A stretch of DNA of 60,405 bases, taken from Flavobacteriaceae bacterium (lineage in GTDB: Bacteria > Bacteroidota > Bacteroidia > Flavobacteriales > Weeksellaceae). The stretch spans positions 194,447 to 254,851 of the forward strand of contig JAGLAZ010000001.1 in the NCBI GenBank assembly GCA_018260565.1. Reading direction: 5' to 3'. Made by a program: the position numbers and the translations under genes. Positions 8,085 to 17,573 of this stretch are shown here, piece by piece. Below the pieces are notes generated by a model. That model ran no database searches, was not told the origin of the DNA, and saw nothing but the letters and a program-made list of their open reading frames with translations. Numbering within the stretch: the stretch's first letter is position 1; each line of letters begins with the position of its first letter.

Positions 8085-9569
8085 TTAAATGTCGGACTGG
8101 GTTTTCATTTTCATCTTTAAGATATGAATGCATATAAAACCTAACACAAAGAATATTACCATAGAAATTGCAGCGATGCGCATATCTCGAAATTGTTCAA
8201 TAATGATTGAAAATATAGAGGTTCCTAAAATAATGGAAAGCTTTTCCAAAACATCATAAAAGCTAAAATAGGTGGTATTTTCATGGCTGTCTTTTGGAAG
8301 AATTTTCGAATAAGTGGATCTGGACATGGATTGCAATCCCCCCATTACTAAACCAATAACTCCCGCAATAGCAAAAAATTTATATTCCACTAATGGATCA
8401 TTTCGATCTAAAAAATAAGCACCAATACAAGCACCAATCCATAAAATAATATTGATATTAATAACGTTTGGGTTTCCTATTTTCTTACTGAGATTAGAGA
8501 AGAATAATGCACCTCCAATGGCTACTACTTGTATTACCAATAAGGTAATAATCAGCTTTCCTGTATCTAGATTGATTTAATTTTTACCAAATAAAGGAGC
8601 CATTAGAAAAATGGTTTGCATACCAATACTGTATAAAAAAAAGCCTGTAAGAAAAGATTTTTGAAGGGGGTTTTTAAACAGTTTCCTTGCAGTTTTACCA
8701 AGTTCTCGGAATGCTTCTCGAGTTATATCTTTATAAAATGATATGTTTGAAGTAATAACCTTTGCTAAACCTCCGTTCATTTCATGATCCTTGAAAATGT
8801 TTTTATAGTTGAGCAGGACCAAATCTTTTGGCAATTGTCCTTTTACCATTCCAAACTGTGGTAAATATCTAAAAGTATATTGTGAAAATCCAAACCACCA
8901 GGCACCTGTTAGCAAGAAGGATAAACGAGTATAAAGCAAGGTTTCCTCCTTAGTATTTGCCACACCTTTAATTAAATATAAACAAATGAGTACTAAAATT
9001 ACTGAACCAATGTAACCAGTTACAAATCCCTTAGCAGAAAGACCATCCTGCTTATCCACTGTAGCTATATCAGGAAGGAAAGAGTTATAAAATACCAAAC
9101 TTCCCCAAAATCCCACACTGGCTGTTATGCTGAATAATAAGCCTAAATACACATTGTTCATACTGGTAAACATCGCTAATCCCATACAAGAAATTGATCC
9201 CATATAACAGAAAAATTGCATAAAGGATTTTTTATTTCCAATGGTATCTGCAAGGCTGCTTAATATAGGAGATAGAAAGAATACTATTATGAACGCTAAG
9301 GTGAGACTAAATCCGTAAATAGTATCCGGATGGTAAGATTCTCCCAAAAACTTAATAGGTATACGGATAGGATCTTCTACTATCTTTCCTGTGGCTTCTA
9401 CCATTCTTTTAGAATATCCAGAAGTAGTAATCTCAGAAAAATAAATAGGAAATATAGTAGTAGTAATTACCAAAGAATACACAGAATTGGCCCAATCATA
9501 AAAGGACCAAGCATTCATTATGCGCGGATTGTTTTTTTCAAAAACTTTAAGGGTAGGTTGATTTTCCAC
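8085..9569 (-). pseudogene. Atg22-like MFS transporter interrupted by an in-frame TAA stop
   Basis: A twelve-helix major facilitator of the vacuole-effluxer Atg22-like group, as shown by the N-terminal signature SFYDWANSVYSLVITTTIFP. Residues 1-330 end at a TAA (8577-8579) after MAPLFGKN. The next codons in the same frame read INLDTGKLIITLLVIQVVAIGG and run on without interruption to 8085, giving the last helices. So a single nonsense codon, not a frameshift, splits a gene that would be about 494 residues long. Either it is a recent pseudogene, a readthrough case, or a sequencing error. Substrate is unknown. There is no overlap with the thiolase upstream; the two are separated by a terminator. 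Confidence 0.88.
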
Positions 9570-9585
9570 GAGATATTAAAATAAG

Positions 9586-9616
9586 TAAATAAAAAGGGCT
9601 TACCAGAGATAAGCCC
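9586..9616 (-). terminator. Rho-independent terminator of the thiolase gene
   Basis: On the minus strand GGGCTTA and TAAGCCC (plus positions 9610-9616 and 9596-9602) form a 7-bp stem followed by TTTTTATTTA. It lies 14 nt after the thiolase stop. Confidence 0.85.
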
Positions 9617-9629
9617 AATAGTAAGGATT

Positions 9630-10811
9630 TTATAGAAGATTTTCAATAATAACGGCCGAAGCACCTCCACCTCCATTACAGATGGCCGCTGCACCATATT
9701 TGGCTTTATTTTGCTGAAGAACATGGACCAATGTAACGATAATTCGGCTTCCAGAATTTCCCAGTGGATGACCTAATGAAACTGCGCCTCCATTTACATT
9801 AACTTTCTCCGGATCTAAACCTAAAAGTTTATTATTGGCAATTCCTACAACGGAAAATGCTTCGTTAATTTCAAAATAATCAATATCAGAAATCTGAAGA
9901 TTAGCCTTTTTTAATGCGATAGGTAATGCTTTAGCAGGAGCAGTTGTAAAATTTTCAGGAGCTTGAGCAGCATCAGCGTAGGAGATAATCTTGGCAATAG
10001 GTTTAAGACCTAATTCTTTTACCTTTTCTCCAGACATTAATACTAATGCAGATGCTCCGTCGTTTAAATTGCTTGCATTGGCTGCCGTAACAGTTCCGTT
10101 TTCCTTTTTAAATACGGTTGGTAGTGTAGCCATTTTTTCAAATTTTACCGTTTTATATTCTTCATCTTCTGTAAATGCGATCGGTTCGCCTTTTCTTTGA
10201 GGAATCAAAACTGGAACGATTTCTTCCTTAAAATTACCATCAGCCCACGCCTTTGCACTTCTCTCATAAGATTGTTTTGCAAAAGAATCTTGTTCTTCAC
10301 GGGAGATATTATAATCTTCAGCACATTTTTCAGCGCAAACGCCCATATGCACTTTATTATAAACATCCGTAAGACCATCATATAATATACCGTCATTCAG
10401 CTTAAGGTCACCAAGCTTTGTCCCAGTTCGTGCAGCAGTATAGTGTGGTACTAGAGACATATTTTCCATTCCTCCGGCAATCACAGCATCCACATCATCA
10501 CATTTAATTGCTTGGGCTGCCATCATTACAGCTTTCATCCCGGAAGCACATACTTTATTTACCGTAGTACAAGGAACAGTGTCGGGTAGGCCAGCATTTA
10601 AAGCAGCTTGTCGAGCCGGAGCCTGCCCCTCTCCTGCTTGCAACACATTCCCCATATAAACTTCCTGGATTATTTCCGGAGCAAGATTAATTTTATCTAA
10701 ACTTGCTTTTATAGCAGTAGCTCCTAATTGTGTTGCAGGAACGGTAGATAGACTTCCCAAAAAACTACCAATAGGTGTACGAGCTGTAGAAACTATGAAT
10801 ACTTCTTTCAT
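9630..10811 (-). CDS. Acetyl-CoA C-acetyltransferase (thiolase)
   Basis: Thiolase that condenses two acetyl-CoA or cleaves 3-ketoacyl-CoA. Length 393 is standard. The nucleophile is Cys88 in VNKVCASGMKAV; the NEAF motif (near 318), the catalytic His in GHPLGNSG (near 349) and the second Cys in CNGGGGASA (near 379) are all present. The sequence is closer to biosynthetic AtoB/PhaA-type enzymes than to FadA, but the direction of reaction in the cell cannot be fixed. It lies 13 nt downstream of the nucleoside-type MFS gene and ends in a terminator. The Etf genes nearby also belong to acyl-CoA metabolism. Confidence 0.94.
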   Translation of the reverse strand: MKEVFIVSTARTPIGSFLGSLSTVPATQLGATAIKASLDKINLAPEIIQEVYMGNVLQAGEGQAPARQAALNAGLPDTVPCTTVNKVCASGMKAVMMAAQAIKCDDVDAVIAGGMENMSLVPHYTAARTGTKLGDLKLNDGILYDGLTDVYNKVHMGVCAEKCAEDYNISREEQDSFAKQSYERSAKAWADGNFKEEIVPVLIPQRKGEPIAFTEDEEYKTVKFEKMATLPTVFKKENGTVTAANASNLNDGASALVLMSGEKVKELGLKPIAKIISYADAAQAPENFTTAPAKALPIALKKANLQISDIDYFEINEAFSVVGIANNKLLGLDPEKVNVNGGAVSLGHPLGNSGSRIIVTLVHVLQQNKAKYGAAAICNGGGGASAVIIENLL

Positions 10812-10824
10812 ATTTTATTTATTA

Positions 10825-12147
10825 TTAATGTGTAATATCCTGTATAGTAGCAGGATTATGTTTTTGTTTGAAAAATAGGGCAAAGAGAACAGTGATTACT
10901 GCAGCATATATTGCAAAAGTGGTCCAGATTCCTTGCCAATCACGAAATCCAGAGGCATCTACAAAATAACGTTGAATAACAATACCACTAATATAGCTAC
11001 CTAAAATGGCTCCAAAACCATTAGTCATCATCATAAACAAGCCTTGAGCTGACGCTCTCAATTTAGGGTCCGTAGAAGATTCCACAAATAAAGAACCGGA
11101 AATGTTAAAGAAATCAAAGGCTAATCCATAAATAATATTGGATAAAATAATGGCTAAAATTCCTATACCTTCTGGAGCTCCTATGGAAAAGAGGCCAAAT
11201 CTTAAAACCCAGGCAAACATACTGAGTAGCATCACTTTTTTTATACCATAACGCCTGAGAAAAAATGGAATAGTGAGGATAAATACAGTTTCTGAAATTT
11301 GAGAAATTGAAATTATCATAGTAGAATACCGAACCATAAATGAATCGGCATATGCCGGTATTTTAGCATAGTCTTTTAAAAAACCATCACCATACATATT
11401 GGTTAACTGTAAGGCTGCACCTAAAAATAGAGAAAAAAGGAAAAAGAGAGCAATGTTCTTATTTTTAAATAATGAAAAAGAATTAAAGCCTAACCTCTCA
11501 GCAAAGTTCCCTGAGGAATTTTCTCTTAAAGGAGGAACTGCGGGTAGTGTAAATGAATATAAACCAAGAAGGATAGCGAAAAATCCACCAATATAAAATT
11601 GATTGGCACTTATGATATTACCTGTAAAAGCAGCAAGATTTCTACCAATTTGTAGTCCCCATTCAAAGGGAGGTTTTTCATCACTTATTATATTAGTAAT
11701 CCACATGGCAGCAATGAAACCTATGGTGCCCCAAACACGAATTTTGGGAAAATCTTTAACAATGTTAAAATTAAACTTCTTTAAAATACTATATGACAAT
11801 GAGTTATACAAAGATAAAGTAGGCATATAAAACATCATTCCAACTAATAAAACCCAAAAAAATGTGCTAGGATCATCAATTTTAGCCAAATAAAATAACG
11901 TGCAACCGTATAGAATATGAAGGATGCCATACAATTTTTCTGAATTCATATATCTATCTGCGATAGCTCCTATAATAGGTGGCATTAGAATGGAGGCTAT
12001 CCCTAAAGTCATAAATACCGCCCCAAATTCTTCATTGGTCCATTTTTTAATTCCAAACCCATATGTACCTAAAGTAGTAAGCCATGCGCCCCAAACAAAT
12101 AATTGCATGAAAGCTATTATGGTAAGACGTAATGAAATATTTTTCAT
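10825..12147 (-). CDS. MFS transporter of the nucleoside:H+ symporter (NupG-like) type
   Basis: A 440-residue polytopic membrane protein with about 12 hydrophobic segments. The start LRLTIIAFMQLFVWGAWL and the following TLGTYGF are typical of nucleoside:H+ symporter-family (NupG/XapB-like) members in Bacteroidota. A short polar insert around 210-225 separates the two six-helix halves. It begins 2 nt after the stop of the bifunctional-nuclease gene, so the two are likely co-transcribed from the promoter in front of that gene. Nucleoside transport is a family-based inference. Confidence 0.82.
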   Translation of the reverse strand: MKNISLRLTIIAFMQLFVWGAWLTTLGTYGFGIKKWTNEEFGAVFMTLGIASILMPPIIGAIADRYMNSEKLYGILHILYGCTLFYLAKIDDPSTFFWVLLVGMMFYMPTLSLYNSLSYSILKKFNFNIVKDFPKIRVWGTIGFIAAMWITNIISDEKPPFEWGLQIGRNLAAFTGNIISANQFYIGGFFAILLGLYSFTLPAVPPLRENSSGNFAERLGFNSFSLFKNKNIALFFLFSLFLGAALQLTNMYGDGFLKDYAKIPAYADSFMVRYSTMIISISQISETVFILTIPFFLRRYGIKKVMLLSMFAWVLRFGLFSIGAPEGIGILAIILSNIIYGLAFDFFNISGSLFVESSTDPKLRASAQGLFMMMTNGFGAILGSYISGIVIQRYFVDASGFRDWQGIWTTFAIYAAVITVLFALFFKQKHNPATIQDITH

Positions 12148-12149
12148 CT

Positions 12150-12839
12150 TTAATCTTGTTTAGGAAAGCGGTTAATAAGCTCTTCCTGTAACTCGATAGC
12201 TAAATCAAAATTTTCATTTTGTACTGCCATAGAAAGATATAAATTGAGTTGGTCTTCAGATAAATCAGGAATTTTAATACCCATTTCAGCAGAACTTTTA
12301 GTAAAATCCATTATTTCAAGCGTTACATCATCTTGGTCATTCTCCGGCAGGGTATTATCTTCATTAATATTTTTTACTGATTCTCCTTCCAAAGATTCAT
12401 CTGAAACAGAACCAGATTCTGGAGATAAATCCATTTTAATCCCAGCTATTTCCAACACTTCAGATGTGGTAAAAACATCAGCATCAAAACGGATAGCAAG
12501 AGATACGGCATCACTTGTACGGGCATCCATCACAATCTTTTCCTCGCCATTTTCAAAATGAATTTCGCTATAAAAAATACCATCCTTTATACTATGAATA
12601 AGCACGGATGAAACTTTGTAGTGCATTTTCTTAATAAAGGAAGTAAATAAATCATGGGTAAGTGGTCTGGGTGCTTTTAGATCTTTTTCCACAGCTATAG
12701 TAATACTTTGCGCTTCTGCACTGCCAATGACTACAGGAAGTTTCGTCTTCGTTATGATTTCCTCAAGAATAAGCGCATAGGCTCCAGAACGAGTGATACT
12801 GTGAGATATTCCTTGGATGCTAAGTTTTAGAATGTCCAT
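12150..12839 (-). CDS. Bifunctional nuclease family (DUF151) protein with UVR-like C-terminus
   Basis: A 229-residue protein. Residues 1-130 match DUF151/BFN, with the family pattern LPVVIGSAEAQSI and ARTSDAVSLAIRF. A low-complexity acidic linker (about 140-175, many Glu, Ser and Asp) follows. The C-terminus (about 195-229) has a UvrB/UvrC-motif-like helix pair, AVQNENFDLAIELQEEL. Some plant and bacterial DUF151 proteins have nuclease activity, but the role here is unknown. A TATATTTG box ends 4 nt before the ATG, which suggests a leaderless mRNA. Confidence 0.88.
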   Translation of the reverse strand: MDILKLSIQGISHSITRSGAYALILEEIITKTKLPVVIGSAEAQSITIAVEKDLKAPRPLTHDLFTSFIKKMHYKVSSVLIHSIKDGIFYSEIHFENGEEKIVMDARTSDAVSLAIRFDADVFTTSEVLEIAGIKMDLSPESGSVSDESLEGESVKNINEDNTLPENDQDDVTLEIMDFTKSSAEMGIKIPDLSEDQLNLYLSMAVQNENFDLAIELQEELINRFPKQD

Positions 12840-12851
12840 TGTACAAATATA
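12840..12851 (-). promoter_or_regulatory. -7 promoter box directly in front of the DUF151 gene
   Basis: TATATTTG (minus strand, 12851-12844) lies 4 nt before the ATG at 12839. By the spacing seen at ffs, the start of transcription would fall on or beside the start codon. No convincing -33 box is seen. Confidence 0.65.
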
Positions 12852-12919
12852 AGCTATTGATGCAATTTATACATTTTTCTATTAAAGATACTTTTTCCAT
12901 CCTTGAAGAAGGAATTAAT

Positions 12920-12927
12920 TAAATTTG
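12920..12927 (+). promoter_or_regulatory. -7 promoter box for the SLC4-like transporter
   Basis: TAAATTTG matches TAnnTTTG and lies 16 nt before the ATG at 12944. The -33 region is not recognisable. Confidence 0.6.
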
Positions 12928-12943
12928 TCCTATATTAAATTGA

Positions 12944-14509
12944 ATGAATAAGCAAGAAATTAAGTACACTGGCAAATTTGCGGGTGGCTTAAAGAATGAT
13001 ATCCAAAAAAAGCTGAAATTTTACATTTCCGATTTTAAAGACGGGATGCATAGTAGTGTTTTGGGCACAACCCTATTTATGTTTTTTGCAGCTCTTGCAA
13101 ATGCTATAGCCTTTGGAGCCCTTAATAGCCATGTTACAGGGAATGAAATGGGTATTGTGGAAATGATAGTGGTAACAGCCATTGGAGGTATCATTTTTTC
13201 TTTGTTTTCTGGGCAGCCGCTTATTATTTTAGGTGGAACAGGGCCTATTGTTATTTTTACAGGACTTCTTTATAGTCTTTGCAAAAGCAATGGTATAGAA
13301 TTTATGCCCACCTATGCATGGGTAGGAATTTGGTCCGGAATTTTTCTTCTCATTGGTGCGTTTTTGGACGCTTCCTATTTAATAAAATTTTTCACTCGTT
13401 TTACTGATGAAATTTTTGCAGCATTAATATCTGTAATTTTCATTGTAGAAGCGGTGAAAAACATCGCAAAATCCTTTGAGGCTACTAAGCTAAATGCTGC
13501 GGGAAGCACAGATGTACTTTCCAGTGGATTTTTAACAATTATTTTGGCTTTAGGAACATTTATGCTGGCATCCCGCCTTAAGAAATTTTCTAAAACGCAT
13601 TATATGAGTTTGCGTTTTAGGAATTTTATAAGCGATTTTGGACCCAGTATCGCAATAGGAATAATGACGGCAGTAGCCTTTTATTTTTCAGATGTTAAAA
13701 TTGAAGTTCCCAAAGTTCCCAGTACGATAAGTACAACTACAGGGAGACCGTGGTTGGTAGATTTATTGAGTGTCCCAGTATGGGTGATTTTCGGTAGTAT
13801 CATTCCAGCAATTTTAGTTACTATACTTTTATTTTTAGACCAAAATATAACTTCCAGAATTGCCAACTCCCCAGATTTTAAGTTGAAAAAAGATTATGGC
13901 TATCATTTAGACTTATTAGTAGTATCTGTAATTACTATAGTGGCAAGCTTTTTTGGCTTACCATGGATAGTGGCTGCCACTGTTCACTCCCTAAATCATA
14001 ATAAAAGTTTGGCGACTACAGAAATAATAATTCAACCGGACGGCTCTAAAAAGGAGGTTATCACTGGCGTACGAGAAAATCGGGTTTCCGGTCTTATGAT
14101 CCATCTCTTAATAGGCGGAAGTTTATTCTTATTAAGTTATTTCGGGAGTATACCTATGGCCGTTTTATTTGGTTTATTTTTATATATGGGATTCGTTTCA
14201 TTGGGTGGGAATCAATTTTATGACCGCATAATTCTTTGGTTTACAGATAAGGAACTTATACCTGATAACCATTACACACGGATAGTACCAATGAAAAATA
14301 TTAAAAAATTTACCCTAATCCAGTTAGCTTGTTTCATTGGCTTATGGGTTTTAAAAAGTAGTAAAATTGGTATTTTATTTCCATTATTTATTGCAGCATT
14401 GGTCCCAATAAATAATTGGATAAATACACTTTTTCCTAAAGAACAAATAAATGCTATAATGTCTGAAGATAAACTAGAAGAGGAAGAAGATGATCATTAT
14501 TTAGGCTAA
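12944..14509 (+). CDS. SLC4-like bicarbonate/anion transporter
   Basis: A 521-residue integral membrane protein with 10-14 hydrophobic segments. The stretch LANAIAFGALNSHVTGNEMG and FSGQPLIILGGTGPIVIFTG match the membrane domain of the SLC4 (HCO3 cotransporter / anion exchanger) family, which has a SLC26-like UraA fold; GQPLxILGxTGP is the core signature. It lacks the large cytoplasmic N-domain of animal SLC4 proteins, as bacterial members do. The C-terminus is acidic (EDKLEEEEDDHYLG). The likely role is bicarbonate or other anion transport for pH or carbon supply; transported ion and coupling are inferred. It is transcribed alone and followed 13 nt later by repeat copy B. Confidence 0.87.
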   Translation: MNKQEIKYTGKFAGGLKNDIQKKLKFYISDFKDGMHSSVLGTTLFMFFAALANAIAFGALNSHVTGNEMGIVEMIVVTAIGGIIFSLFSGQPLIILGGTGPIVIFTGLLYSLCKSNGIEFMPTYAWVGIWSGIFLLIGAFLDASYLIKFFTRFTDEIFAALISVIFIVEAVKNIAKSFEATKLNAAGSTDVLSSGFLTIILALGTFMLASRLKKFSKTHYMSLRFRNFISDFGPSIAIGIMTAVAFYFSDVKIEVPKVPSTISTTTGRPWLVDLLSVPVWVIFGSIIPAILVTILLFLDQNITSRIANSPDFKLKKDYGYHLDLLVVSVITIVASFFGLPWIVAATVHSLNHNKSLATTEIIIQPDGSKKEVITGVRENRVSGLMIHLLIGGSLFLLSYFGSIPMAVLFGLFLYMGFVSLGGNQFYDRIILWFTDKELIPDNHYTRIVPMKNIKKFTLIQLACFIGLWVLKSSKIGILFPLFIAALVPINNWINTLFPKEQINAIMSEDKLEEEEDDHYLG

Positions 14510-14521
14510 AATTTTTCATTT

Positions 14522-14603
14522 GGGCGCCTTATCCGTCCTCCGTTCCCGCTTTTTTATATCGTCGTTCCTCCTCATAAAAAGAGCTCCACTCAGGCCGGGG
14601 CGC
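14522..14603 (+). repeat. Dispersed intergenic element, copy B (82 bp)
   Basis: Same length and orientation as copy A with only four substitutions (offsets 10, 12, 48 and 69). It begins 13 nt after the SLC4-like gene. No other terminator is visible for that gene, so the hairpin-forming inner arms might also end transcription; that is inference. Confidence 0.9.
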
Positions 14604-14729
14604 TAAGTCTTAAAGTTGAGAAAAGCCACTACTTTTCAATTATTTAACATTTTAAATTAAAATAAAAATTAATGTCCCTTATTTTATTTAAATACTAAAT
14701 TTACTTTAGGAGTATCTAGATAAATTGTT
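14604..14729. other. Upstream region of the DUF2306 gene
   Basis: 126 bp of very AT-rich DNA. I see no matching TAnnTTTG box, no hairpin and no RNA gene. Confidence 0.5.
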
Positions 14730-15368
14730 ATGTTTTCTTCTATAAACTTTTTAAAAAAAATTGGATATATCATAGCAATATTGACATTTGGATATTTTTT
14801 TTGTTTAATGTTACTTCTTACATTAGAATACATCCCTATTAGGTCTGATGCATCCTTTTTAATGATAAAACAAACTGAAGTTACGGAAAGACCGAAATAT
14901 CTGAGCATTTTTTATACTCACGTTTACTCGTCCATTGTAGTACTTTTAACAGGTTTTTTGGCCATTCTTCGCCCAAAATTTTTAGGCTCTAAGTTTCATA
15001 TTTTTACCGGTACAACATACATAGTAGTAGTATTACTTTTATCAGCTCCTAGTGGAATATACATAGGACTTTTCGCAAATGGTGGATTCCTAACGAAATT
15101 TTCATTTATTATTTTAGGAATTTTATGGTGGTTTTGCACATTCAAAGCATATCAATATATTAAAAAGCGTAAGCTTACTTTGCATAAACAATGGATGTGG
15201 AGAAGCTTTGCTTTAGCACTTTCTGCCATTACCCTACGGATATGGAAGGTGGTCATCGTTCATTATACTGGAATGAGTCCTATGGATGTCTACCAAATTA
15301 TAGCATGGTTGGGATGGGTTCCCAATTTATTAATAGTAGAATATTTAATTAAACAAAAAGTGTTATGA
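14730..15368 (+). CDS. DUF2306 family membrane protein
   Basis: A 212-residue protein with about six hydrophobic segments (for example 10-32, 65-85, 95-112, 122-142, 155-172 and 185-205). The pattern HVYSSIVVLLTGFLAI, then HKQWMWRSFALALSAITLR, with conserved His and Arg, fits DUF2306, a family of four to six helix proteins of unknown function. The stop overlaps the start of the next gene by 4 nt (ATGA), so the two are translationally linked. No function can be assigned. Confidence 0.8.
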   Translation: MFSSINFLKKIGYIIAILTFGYFFCLMLLLTLEYIPIRSDASFLMIKQTEVTERPKYLSIFYTHVYSSIVVLLTGFLAILRPKFLGSKFHIFTGTTYIVVVLLLSAPSGIYIGLFANGGFLTKFSFIILGILWWFCTFKAYQYIKKRKLTLHKQWMWRSFALALSAITLRIWKVVIVHYTGMSPMDVYQIIAWLGWVPNLLIVEYLIKQKVL

Positions 15369-16283
15369 GAGTTTCAAAGTTCCTAGCTGCTGTCTTGCTA
15401 TTATTTGCGCTCTATTCTTGTAAAAAGAAAACTGAGATAAACTTACCTAAAGGGAAAAACCTTAGTCTGAAAAATCCAGCAAAACAGCTGGGACAGGAAG
15501 TACACCAAGAATTATACGGTATTTACACCGGAGAATTTATTGGAAGGGAAATGATTGAGTCTGAAGACAACTCGGAAATCGAATTTGATAATTCTACTAA
15601 AATATCTGTAAAGATTAATAGAATTACTAAAGACAGTGTATATGGACATAGCATCGTAAAAGGAAAACAGCGCAAGTTTCGTGGAATTTATGATCCAGGT
15701 GTTAAGAATTTTGTTTTAGATGAACCAGGAACAGATAAAACAGACGGGAGGTTTAATGTAAGCTTGAAGGGAGATAGCATAGTTGGAAGTTGGCTTGCCT
15801 ACAACAATTCATCAGTAAAATCCCCAAATAAAAAATTAAAATTAGTAAAGTCAAATTTTGTTTATAATCCTAATTTTATGCTGGATAACACTTCGGATCT
15901 TATGGATTATGAAAATTCCAAAATAGTTAAAGAACAATACACAGACTCTGAAACTAATCAAACGGAAATATTTACAGTGAAGAAAGTTCGCTCAGCCTCC
16001 ACCGAGATTTTTAAATTAAACGCCTCAACGAATAAACTTTCTGAGAAACAACTGAAAAATCTTCGTAAAATAGATTTGGAAATAATTAAAAATACTATAT
16101 GCCCGCCACGGATATTCATTTAAGAAAAAAACATTCCGAAATTTCTTTGAGAATACAGATTGGTATATCCCTGTTTCGGATAATGTAGATGCAGAACTTA
16201 CAGCATTAGAAAAAGAAAATATAGCGCTTTTATCGCGATTTGAAAAATATGCGGTTGATCATTACGATACTTTTGGAAGGTAA
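15365..16283 (+). pseudogene. YARHG-domain lipoprotein with a frameshift near its 3' end
   Basis: The first frame (15365-16123) encodes a lipoprotein with signal peptide and lipobox at Cys19 (ALYSC) and then a domain of about 200 residues without recognisable family. It ends out of frame as NTICPPRIFI. From 16098 the next frame reads YARHGYSFKKKTFRNFF, later TDWYIPVSDNV and LTALEKENIALL, and stops at 16283. This is the YARHG domain (the Tyr-Ala-Arg-His-Gly signature, WYxP, and ExxNIxLL), which normally ends such lipoproteins. Restoring an AT pair in ACTATATGCC at 16095-16102 would join both parts. Therefore the gene is frameshifted there (or the assembly has an error). It overlaps the DUF2306 gene by 4 nt. 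Confidence 0.88.
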
Positions 16284-16411
16284 TATTACCTCATAGTTAT
16301 TGAACCACAAATTAAATGGTAAAGTATAAATTTTAATCCTTGATCTAAAAATATTTTTAATCTTTAAAGAACACTTGGTAATCATAAAAATCTGAAACAG
16401 TTTTACTGATA

Positions 16412-16556
16412 AAGCCCCGTGTAGAGCGGATATCCTTTGGAGCAGCGTGGGCTGTAGCGGCAACGAAGGAAAAGAGCGACCAGCGGAAGCTCCTTTTACG
16501 AAACTGTCCGCTGCCCACGCTGCTCCACAGATAGAAGCGGCACACGGAATAGGCTC
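16412..16556. repeat. Large imperfect palindrome, about 140 bp
   Basis: Perfect 14-bp arms GGAGCAGCGTGGGC (16439-16452) and GCCCACGCTGCTCC (16513-16526) are extended inward by AGCGG/CCGCT and outward by CCGTGT/ACACGG and GCC/GGC. The loop region is about 45 bp and also partly self-complementary (GGAAAAGAGC against GCTCCTTTTACG). The GC content is far above the surroundings. It is unrelated in sequence to copies A-C. It lies between the 3' ends of the YARHG gene and etfA. No coding potential was found in it. Confidence 0.88.
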
Positions 16557-16560
16557 CAAA

Positions 16561-16590
16561 AAAAAGGTTGCCAAAATTGACAACCTTTTT
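16561..16590. terminator. Bidirectional terminator beyond etfA
   Basis: AAAAAGGTTG (16561-16570) and CAACCTTTTT (16581-16590) form a perfect 10-bp stem with a 10-nt loop and A/T tails on both sides. It lies 18 nt after the etfA stop. Confidence 0.88.
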
Positions 16591-16608
16591 CATACGTTTA
16601 AAGAGAAT

Positions 16609-17556
16609 TTATCCTTTTAAAGCCTTTATTTTCTCAGTAAGCTGAGGAATTACCTGTAATGCATCCCCTACTACTCCATAATCAGCAGATTTGAAGAACG
16701 GAGCTTCCGGATCATTGTTTACTACCACAATAGTTTTACTACCATTCACTCCAGCAAGGTGCTGAATTGCTCCAGATATGCCCACAGCAATATATAATTT
16801 TGGTGCTATGGCTTTACCAGTTTGTCCTACGTGTTCAGAGTGAGGCCTCCATCCAATATCCGAAACTGGTTTGCTACAAGCAGTGGCAGCTCCTAGCAAT
16901 TGTGCAAGATCTTCTATCATTCCCCAGTTTTCTGGACCTTTCATACCTCTACCCGCTGAAACTACTATTTCCGCATCTTTTAAATCTAAGGTACCAGATT
17001 TAACCTCGTGAGAAAGCACTTGAACATCATTCCCAGAAACAGATACTGATGCAGCTTCTTCTGATCCTTGCACTGGATTATCTTTTAATCCGTACGCATT
17101 TTGTGAAATAGCAACAACTGTCTTATCACTGTTGGACTGCGCCGTCATAATTCCTTTACCTGAAAATGCTTTACGCTCTACCGTAAATGGTGATAACTGA
17201 GTAGGCGCCGCAAGAACATTTGTGTGAAGTGCTGCACCTACCTTACCAGCGAAGTAAGGTGCCAATGATAGGCCTTCGTTGGAGCCAGGAAAAACAAATA
17301 TATCTCCTGTAAATAGTGAGCTAAGTGCTTCTGCGTACGCTTTGGCACTAAAGGATTTCAGAGAATCATTGGTGATCTTTAAAACTTTTGTTGCTCCGTA
17401 GGTATATAATTTTTCAGATGAATCTGTAGCATTTACAGAAATAGCGATAACATCCGTCCCAGCTAAATCTGCCACAGTTTTGGCATAAGATACAGCTTCT
17501 AGCGCGGATTTTTTGTAAGTGCCTTCTGCGCACTCTGCATATACAAATATTGACAT
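16609..17556 (-). CDS. etfA: Electron transfer flavoprotein alpha subunit
   Basis: FAD-binding subunit of Etf, which carries electrons from acyl-CoA dehydrogenases to the quinone pool via Etf-quinone oxidoreductase. Length 315 is typical. The C-terminal FAD domain is clear: VVSAGRGMKGPENWG, CSKPVSDIGWRPHSEHVGQTG, YIAVGISGAIQHLAG and NNDPEAPFFKSADYGVVGD. It starts 17 nt after the etfB stop and ends in a strong terminator. Confidence 0.97.
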   Translation of the reverse strand: MSIFVYAECAEGTYKKSALEAVSYAKTVADLAGTDVIAISVNATDSSEKLYTYGATKVLKITNDSLKSFSAKAYAEALSSLFTGDIFVFPGSNEGLSLAPYFAGKVGAALHTNVLAAPTQLSPFTVERKAFSGKGIMTAQSNSDKTVVAISQNAYGLKDNPVQGSEEAASVSVSGNDVQVLSHEVKSGTLDLKDAEIVVSAGRGMKGPENWGMIEDLAQLLGAATACSKPVSDIGWRPHSEHVGQTGKAIAPKLYIAVGISGAIQHLAGVNGSKTIVVVNNDPEAPFFKSADYGVVGDALQVIPQLTEKIKALKG

Positions 17557-17573
17557 TGATTTATGTTTATTAA

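Noticed and set aside
16230-16593. Open frames across the palindrome near 16.4 kb
   Set aside because: They arise from GC-rich repeat sequence; no protein-like pattern was found.
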